In this document: piece after piece, positions 20,895 through 26,971 of the stretch
How the letters are laid out: each line of letters opens with the position of its first letter
How positions within the stretch are numbered: position 1 is the first letter of the stretch
Source of the DNA: Neelides folsomi
Taxonomy: Eukaryota > Arthropoda > Collembola > Neelipleona > Neelidae
Assembly: GCA_034687125.1 (NCBI GenBank)
Contig: JAQGBZ010000612.1
Coordinates: forward strand, 1 to 26,971
Reading direction: 5' to 3'
Length of the DNA stretch: 26,971 nt
Notes under the pieces: generated by a model
What the model saw: only the letters and a program-made list of their open reading frames with translations
What the model was told of the DNA's origin: nothing
Database searches by the model: none
Position numbers and translations under genes: made by a program

Positions 20895-21006
20895 TTCACA
20901 AACTTATCAGGCTAAGTTTGTGCAGAATTATGTGTTGCTTAGGCGCTGTGCATTAAACACGTCATCAGGTTTTAGCCGATTTTGACCCCCATCCCTACAC
21001 TCGAGA
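20895..21006. other. Upstream region of the coiled-coil gene
   Basis: Presumed promoter and 5' UTR on the minus strand. No clear core-promoter motif was found. Confidence 0.3.
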
Positions 21007-21121
21007 AAGTATAATATAGCTTATGTAAAATTATGTTACATGTTTTATTGAATTTTAATTTAAAATTATTCAAATTATGTAATAATGTAAAAAATTATGC
21101 GAATAATACATAATATGTAGA
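21007..21121. repeat. Dispersed repeat, copy 2
   Basis: Second copy of the repeat described at 14643-14766, in the same orientation. It is shared from AGTATA through TACATGTTTTATTGAA to AATATGTA. No terminal inverted repeats or target duplication were obvious. Confidence 0.65.
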
Positions 21122-21640
21122 TTATTTGTTTCAGCGTCCGCCGTAGTATGTACCATATAATACTTTATAATCATGTATATTATATCTTAAAGGGAAACGT
21201 TAAAAGTATGGGTGATGAAGTGATGATAAAGACAAAAATTAAAACCTTAGTAAATTCGATAAAAACACTAAAAATTTAAAATGACTTCATTTGTTTATAA
21301 AATATACTTTAACATATTTCATTTATAAGAGTATCATACAATAGCAATAGGTACAAAGAAAAATATAATATGATTTTTGTGCATATTTATGCATGCATGG
21401 TACAAAAAATATTATAATTGTTAATACACATACAATTATTTATTGTAAGAAATACAAACTTGTACTGATATATTTACAAGTACATATAAACATCAACAAT
21501 ATACCATATATTTAAGTACAGTCTGTATTATAGTATTTATAATATGGGGTTCTACAATAGGTACATATACATATTGATAACTTTTTGTAAGTCTTCTTAT
21601 TATGTAACTAATATGGTATATTACTTTTGTAATTGTTCGT
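21122..21640. other. AT-rich spacer
   Basis: Rich in short TACATATA-like runs. It probably includes the 3' UTR of the unrecognised minus-strand exon that stops at 21641. No other feature was recognised. Confidence 0.35.
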
Positions 21641-22084
21641 TTAATTAGAGAAGTACAAGCTCATTCCAAGATCCTCATCTTTGGTTTCGCTGTTCGTGGA
21701 AGGGACCACTGAAGCCATGGAGGATTCGGATGTACTGATATTACTTGTAGTATCAGCGCATTCAACCTCGCCATTTCCAGTTTTGAGAATTTTGAGCAAA
21801 TCAGAAATGGAATAATCCGATGTAACATTGGGGTCATATTTGGAATTTTTTCGTGTAATCACTGAACTCATCTTGATTTTTCCAGCCATCCGCAAAACAT
21901 TCGTAGAAGTGGAAGAACAGGGGTGATTTATAGTGGTGCTGGAAGCGTCCTTAAATAGCTTTTGAGGCACTGGGCAAAAATCTTCAATGGTATTTCTTTT
22001 CGCTTCAACCCTGCCAATCCTTCCTCTTCCCATTAAAATTTCTGGAAGCTTTTCATCCTTACCAACATTGAGCTGCCTGTCCAT
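21641..22084 (-). CDS. Unrecognised protein or 3'-terminal exon, 147 residues
   Basis: I do not recognise this product. The open frame runs from ATG 22084 to TAA 21641. A good splice acceptor (TATATTTTCAG, ending at 22087) sits 2 nt upstream of the ATG, so this is probably the last exon of a minus-strand gene whose first exon, non-coding or short, lies upstream near 22150-22500. The protein has a basic stretch, GRGRIGRVEAKR (near residues 19-30), a middle part with AGKIKMSSVITRKNSKYD, and a Ser/Thr-rich acidic C-terminus (ISTSESSMASVVPSTNSE). No membrane span or signal peptide is visible. Composition is consistent with a soluble, partly disordered protein. Real coding status is likely but unproven. 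Confidence 0.5.
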   Translation of the reverse strand: MDRQLNVGKDEKLPEILMGRGRIGRVEAKRNTIEDFCPVPQKLFKDASSTTINHPCSSTSTNVLRMAGKIKMSSVITRKNSKYDPNVTSDYSISDLLKILKTGNGEVECADTTSNISTSESSMASVVPSTNSETKDEDLGMSLYFSN

Positions 22085-22087
22085 TCC

Positions 22088-23960
22088 TGAAAATATACTT
22101 ATTTCATTTAATGATCATAATATTGGTGGATGAGGGAATCATTTGAGGTCATGGTTAAATCAAATTATGGAATTGTGGAACCCCTAGCCCTATACTGTCC
22201 ATCATCGCCACCCTGCTCGCACAAAAACGGAGCGAATCTCTCAAGTCAGTCTCAATTCCCGAAAGCCGGAGACGAGTAGAAATACGGAGAGATGATAAGA
22301 GGGTTTCGCATGCGTGCTAAGACTTCACGGAAGAACTCGGAAGTAGGAAAGGACAGTCGACAGGGAGGATAGTCGAAGCAAATGGAAAAGATCGTCCGGA
22401 GGATCCAACGGCTCGAGTCAAGAGAAAGCAGCCCTCAATAGAAGAACTTCCCGGAACTTCCCACCTTGCCCTTTCCACCACGCACACCACTTTATCCTTT
22501 ACCCAATTTATTCGACTTTTCCCTCTCGAACCGTTATCCTTTGTTTGTCAGCCTAGGGCAAGTCCAAAGTGAACGGTCATTGTACAACCCGTGTACAACC
22601 CTTTGTTTCCTTTGTGTGTAAATGTTCACAGATGTGATTTTACCCACTTGTGTTATCCTTAAAATATTTTTGGTAAGTCCTTTCTTTTCCCCTACGCTTG
22701 AGATCTCTATTCTTAGGACTACATAATAATAAAACACAATTTGGAATAAACTTCTCATTAAGTGTTAAAAGGATCCCTTTTATAGTGCGCCCCAAACTCT
22801 GGAAAATAAAACCAAGATCACAAACTCACAACTCACTTTCAGATGTTGGTTATATGAGAGGGAAAGGAATTAAAACCATTTTTCAAAGCTTATAAATGCA
22901 GAAACAAGAAAATTTGTTTCATCCTCCCAAACTTTAGGAGAAAAGAAAAAAGCAACAAAAAGTTTAATGTTAAACGTAGTGAACCTGGGGATAGATAGCG
23001 AAATTAATTGGGAGTCTGTAAAGTCGAGAAAGTTTTATTGTTTATATTTGTTACATCCATGGAACAAAAGGACTATAAATGGAAATCCAGAACCTGTTGA
23101 AATTATAACCGACAGAGAATGGTGCTTCGGAAGTGCTTTATGTAATTAATGCTCAATATTTGTCCACTCCTACATTATGTACACATTGTGAGATTCATTA
23201 ATCTGCTTTAAAATATAGTATCTAACACTCAATATAAATATTATGCGTACCTAATATACCATTTTATGCTCCAACTCGAACCCCAATTTCCCCCAACGTC
23301 TCTTGTTCTCTTATCCTATTACAATTTTATGGCAAACATTAAAATATTACCTTCTACGCGAAGCTGAGAAATTGAAACCAAAAATTATTTCTCAATTTTG
23401 AAAGCGTCGCCAAAACTTGGTCCCTTTTAATAAAAACGAAAAAAATTGAGTTACAATGTTGAAATATGATTTATAATTTTATATAAAATATAAAGCATTA
23501 ATTGTTGTTAAACTCGAATAGTTTCAATCTAGTAAGTTAGCCAACTAAGGCGAACAAAATATGTAACATGAACTCACTTTTAACGAGGGAAGAAGTGCGT
23601 TGAGAGGATTTGAGTTATTAATTGCTAATTAAGTATAATATTTAATCGTCGAGCAGAGAAGAATCAAGAATCGGAAAATGAGTTTTGAAACCCGGTCAAA
23701 AGACATGTGCTGGATTTAGATGGTCGAAATTCTCAACAAAGAAGAAAGCTGAGAAAGTGGAGAAAGTGGAATATTCCAATTTCCCATCTAATCATATCAT
23801 CGCGTGTCTCATCATAACTCAAGAGGAGGAATGCAATTTAATGCTCATTGTGAGAGTCTTTATACTACTTATAATGCCTCTACTATCTCCACACTATTAT
23901 AGGCCATCCTAATCGATCTCACCATTCAAATTAAGCTGCTCTCCATCGTCCCACTTCATC
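22088..23960. other. Region without a recognised gene
   Basis: From 22200 to 22560 the DNA is clearly richer in GC than its surroundings and may hold the promoter and first exon of the minus-strand gene at 21641-22084. The rest is mixed-composition DNA with small open frames (22698-22895, 22967-23149, 23685-23912) that show no known motif. Confidence 0.4.
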
Positions 23961-23965
23961 TCCAC

Positions 23966-23972
23966 TATAAAT
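23966..23972 (+). promoter_or_regulatory. Possible TATA box of the receptor gene
   Basis: TATAAAT lies in pyrimidine-rich DNA about 240 nt upstream of the proposed start codon at 24212. The spacing would allow a 5' UTR of roughly 200 nt. Chance occurrence in AT-rich DNA is quite possible. Confidence 0.2.
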
Positions 23973-24139
23973 CTGCTCTCTGGTTCTCCAAAAATTGTTA
24001 ATCCTCCCTCCCAGCCTCCGAGAGTCTGCATAAATATTAGCCTGTACAGGCGAAGAATCAACAATGAGATCTTTCCTCAAATAAAACACTCCGCAAGTCC
24101 TCGTCCCTTGTTCTAATAATAGGCCGAAATAAATTATTT

Positions 24140-24155
24140 CCCTTCTCGAGAAGGG
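24140..24155. repeat. 16-bp perfect palindrome in the presumed 5' UTR
   Basis: CCCTTCTCGAGAAGGG is self-complementary over all 16 bases and lies 57 nt before the proposed start codon of the receptor exon. It could bind a dimeric factor or fold in the RNA; neither is shown. Confidence 0.45.
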
Positions 24156-24211
24156 TGATTAGAAGGGACATGTTATAGTATATGGAAATCAGATCTTCTT
24201 CATCCATAGAG

Positions 24212-24626
24212 ATGAAAGGGATTTGGGTTCTTTGTGTGCTCCTTCCGCTCACAGCCCTTGGCCAACGGAGTGGGACGGGGCTCAAGATCTTGCAGGGCGA
24301 GCGGAGGAATTCGAGTGGACGAAGTGGAATTTCTATCGGTGGGGGCCGGAACACGTCCTTGACCCGCACGACCCCAATTCCTCCCATTTCTGAGGGCGGG
24401 ATGAATGCCAGCGGCGGGCAAATCATGAACCAGCCAAATGAGACAATCCGTGTTGGGTATATCGTGCCATATTCTATGTTCCAACTCCGGGAGTACAATC
24501 GAGCCGTGGCGACCGTCATGCAGAGTTTGCAGAAGGGCAAAGGAAAGTTTGAATTCCTCAACAAATACAAATTTACACCGAGTGAAGTTCAATTGCTGAT
24601 GATTACCGTGAGCCCAAGCCCACAAG
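24212..24626 (+). CDS. First coding exon of an NMDA-type glutamate receptor subunit (NMDAR2-like), partial
   Basis: The frame opens at ATG 24212 and ends at a GT donor (GTAATT) at 24627 after 138 codons plus one base. Residues 1-17 (MKGIWVLCVLLPLTALG) are a classical signal peptide. An in-frame ATG at 24182 would add ten polar residues and has poorer context. Residues 18-78 form a low-complexity Gly/Ser/Arg linker with sequons at Asn33, Asn47, Asn65 and Asn76. From residue 79 the sequence resembles the first strand and helix of the periplasmic-binding-protein-like amino-terminal domain of glutamate receptors (IRVGYIVPYSMFQLREYNRA), ending with ITVSPSPQ. In insect NMDAR2-type subunits a similar NPSP stretch precedes ILDTLC. 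The remaining domains must lie past the window. Another family with this fold, such as a receptor guanylate cyclase, cannot be excluded. Confidence 0.5.
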
Positions 24627-25704
24627 GTAATTAACACTTAATTCTCATCCAATACCATTAGAGAGTAGTTTTAAGCTCGTTTCATTGGGGATCAGAAGAT
24701 AGGCGTAAACCCCCGAGTCCCTGGAACTCAATTCGGATTCATTTAATTATGAAATTCCCCGTTTCGTCCTCTCGTTAAATTATGTGGTCTTTGCTAAACC
24801 GAAGTCATCAAATTCTCAAGTTCAATGGGATCGTCATAATATCTGTAGTTTCATTTACAACTTCGCTTATCAAAGGAACACATGATGGCCATTTCGGAGT
24901 TTCACTCCTTCAAACTTCCTTTTAATGTTCGCTCGGATAGAAACTCATTAGCTCTTCGCCTCTTCCTTCCACATTTAGTAATTATGTATATAATATTTAT
25001 ACACTTTTAATATCCATCGTTGATTTCAATAATGTACTTAAATACGCTAATATTATACATGTGATATAATATTGTTCTATATATTTTAATTTATTATGTA
25101 TTAAGCAGTGCGTACTATTGAGTATAGTAATATGTCGTAATTATGTACATACTATGGATTGTATTGCCCTCGCCCTCAAGGATCCTAATATAGCTATTTG
25201 GGCATTTGTTGAAGAGGGATAGTGAGTTCGAAATTGATGAGACTTAAGAGATTTATCAGAAGCACTTCTCACACCATATCCAATCCGATTGTCTTAAATT
25301 ATCAAACAGACTCAAATGTCTCTACCAGACGAAGCCTTTAACATCCATGGACAGTTCACTTAAACGCTTAAAGAAGTACGCGGGTGCGAAGGAGCCACGG
25401 CCGCCATTATAAGCAAACCCTGGTTATCATTTGAACTCTCACCCTCATATGAAATTATGATCGTTCAATTCACAGGGAGCTTCAAAGGATTAACGTCAGA
25501 CTTCCTTGATTGGCCACTCTCACGTCCCTCATTCTTCTGTGTTGGGGGGATTTTTAATTTATGTAATTGGTTATTTACTTTCCCCGCACTCTCAACTCGA
25601 TCATCGATCAGTTTCGAGTTGAATTCAAATTATCTTTTATTACCTAAGTATAAGAATGAAGAATGTAACATTATTACATTCTAATATAGGTAGTTACTAC
25701 TTAC
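24627..25704 (+). other. Presumed intron 1 of the receptor gene, left part
   Basis: No further exon of the receptor was recognised between the donor at 24627 and the right edge, so the intron is probably longer than 2.3 kb. Unlike the compact introns of the other genes, this is typical for neuronal receptor genes. Confidence 0.4.
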
Positions 25705-25854
25705 ATACTCTCGCGTCGTCGAGTCAATGCATTTCACCTATTTGGAACTTGATTTAGATTAACAAATTATAATCTATAGTAATTAAAATTGCGTTAATCT
25801 AAATCAAGTTCCAAAGACGGCGAAATGCGTTGGTCCAACGACGAGAGAGATACT
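25705..25854. mobile_element. Long hairpin, MITE-like inverted repeat
   Basis: A left arm of about 59 nt (25705-25763) and a right arm (25793-25854) are complementary. The inner 20 nt, GGAACTTGATTTAGATTAAC, pairs perfectly with 25793-25812, and GCATTTC, GTCGT and CTCTC blocks pair further out. The loop is 29 nt. It is probably a small foldback transposon relic; a target duplication could not be defined. Confidence 0.75.
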
Positions 25855-26971
25855 GTATATACTATAGTACATATTCTTACTAGATACCCGCGCGGGGTAA
25901 TAGGAACCTCCCGTGAACTAAATTCGAAATTTTCTAGAATTCTCTCATCATCGTCAGGGCTTTGAGCATCGCTGTGCGTATTTGCGTATCACTTGTCTGT
26001 AAAGTAAAGTACGAATGGGAGGAATGGCGGGGAACATGAAGGCATAGACAACAAAGTTTCCCTGTATGAAGGCGACGGCTACTCTCTTGACTAATACGAT
26101 CGTTAATTATAAATTGTAAATGATTATATACAGATTGATAAGTTGAAAGATCTAAAAGGGGAAAGTTTCCCACCGCAAGGAGTCCCACGAAGTCTCATCA
26201 ATAGGCAAGGGTTTTATTTAATGACTCCTCCATTCAAATTTCCGAGAAAAGAATATTCAAATAGAGAACTTTTGTTAATTTAGGATCTCTGAACTAAAAA
26301 GTTTCCTCCATTCAATCACCGTCCTTTCACACTCTAAATTCGGCATTTTCCAAAAGTTCGTTTATATCAATTTCCTGAAAGAAGTGAAGAAAGGGAAAGG
26401 TAATTCGAGTTTAAGAGCCGTGAGTGACAGTAGCATGGTCCGACTTGAATTGCCACATGTCATTAAAGAGAAAATAAATAAAATTCCTTCAGCCTTCGAA
26501 TGATACCATCTCTTTTCTATTTATTCGGATGAGCATTGTGTTTCTTAGAAGCTCTTCTTATCGCGTCGTTAGCGGCCAGAGAAGAATAAGAAAAAGTTGG
26601 AGTAGCTTAGTGAGATTAAGGCTTAAAGTAAAGCTTATCCGTCCTTATAACATTATAACATATTACAGATATATACACACATACATACATATGAGTCAAG
26701 TCAAATGACCACACAAGGCATTCTGTTTAAAGACCAGCATAAAATGCTCAAGAGTCGCTAAAGCGTACATAGACTGATCCTAATCCTTACTAAAGATAAG
26801 GATATACAGATATATTTGTATATATACTATATATTTGCATTGTATATATTTTTTATGGGTGTTTATACTCCGATATTTCGACTTTCGCCCTTAGAGAGTT
26901 TCTCTAATTAATTCTATTCTTATTCTATGGGTACAGAATGATGGTGTTGCATAGGTATGACTAGTAACTCT
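25855..26971. other. Presumed receptor intron, right part
   Basis: No exon was recognised. CTAGATACCCGCGCGGGGTA at 25880-25899 contains a GC-rich palindrome that stands out from the AT-rich surroundings and recalls the tails of some invertebrate retroposons. From 26660 to 26870 there are TATATA/ACATACA microsatellite tracts. Confidence 0.35.

Noticed and set aside
24143..24152. Heat-shock element in the palindrome upstream of the receptor exon
   Set aside because: The TTC and GAA half-sites are separated by 4 bases, not the 2 that a heat-shock element requires.
24058..24570. 170-codon minus-strand open frame, plus another at 24200-24637
   Set aside because: Both are antisense to the receptor exon, which has a signal peptide, sequons and a recognisable domain start; the antisense frames show nothing comparable.

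Overview
The window is nuclear DNA from an animal. It is AT-rich and full of microsatellites and transposon debris. Every recognisable gene is split by short GT-AG introns (about 50-100 bp), with a few longer ones that carry insertions. Gene content and intron style suggest an arthropod, possibly a crustacean such as a copepod, but no single feature proves this. The models below were built by hand: exons were joined only where protein similarity, splice sites and reading phase all agreed.

Layout from left to right. (1) 97-1009, minus: 5' part of a dual-specificity phosphatase that resembles DUSP12/YVH1 and runs off the left edge at a TTA-rich satellite. (2) 1010-3976: no gene; two inverted-repeat (MITE-like) elements. 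(3) 3977-9546, plus: a complete 13-exon SLC22-type transporter of 559 aa. Intron 3 holds an internally deleted hAT element with a perfect 8-bp target duplication, and intron 10 holds a Foldback-like element. (4) 9547-12380: no gene; direct repeats and a 341-bp DNA element built from a 17-bp GCGGATTATC unit. (5) 12422-14074, plus: a complete nine-exon alpha-aspartyl dipeptidase (peptidase E) with its Ser-His-Glu triad. (6) 14778-16360, minus: a complete three-exon SURF6/RRP14 ribosome-biogenesis protein. (7) 16830-18757, plus: a complete eight-exon mitochondrial complex III core protein 2 (UQCRC2), with one GC-AG intron. (8) 19429-20894, minus: a three-exon coiled-coil protein of unknown function. 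(9) 21641-22084, minus: an exon of an unrecognised protein. (10) 24212-24626, plus: the signal-peptide exon of a ligand-gated glutamate receptor, most like NMDA receptor subunit 2, whose other exons lie beyond the window.

The genes do not form a functional cluster. SURF6 and UQCRC2 are head to head, 469 bp apart, and may share a promoter. The dipeptidase and SURF6 converge, as do UQCRC2 and the coiled-coil gene. The noteworthy material is mostly in the mobile elements: a hAT derivative still carrying a decayed transposase tail, a Foldback-like element, the 17-bp-unit element, and a dispersed repeat that supplies the likely poly(A) signal of SURF6. I found no convincing novel multi-gene system.
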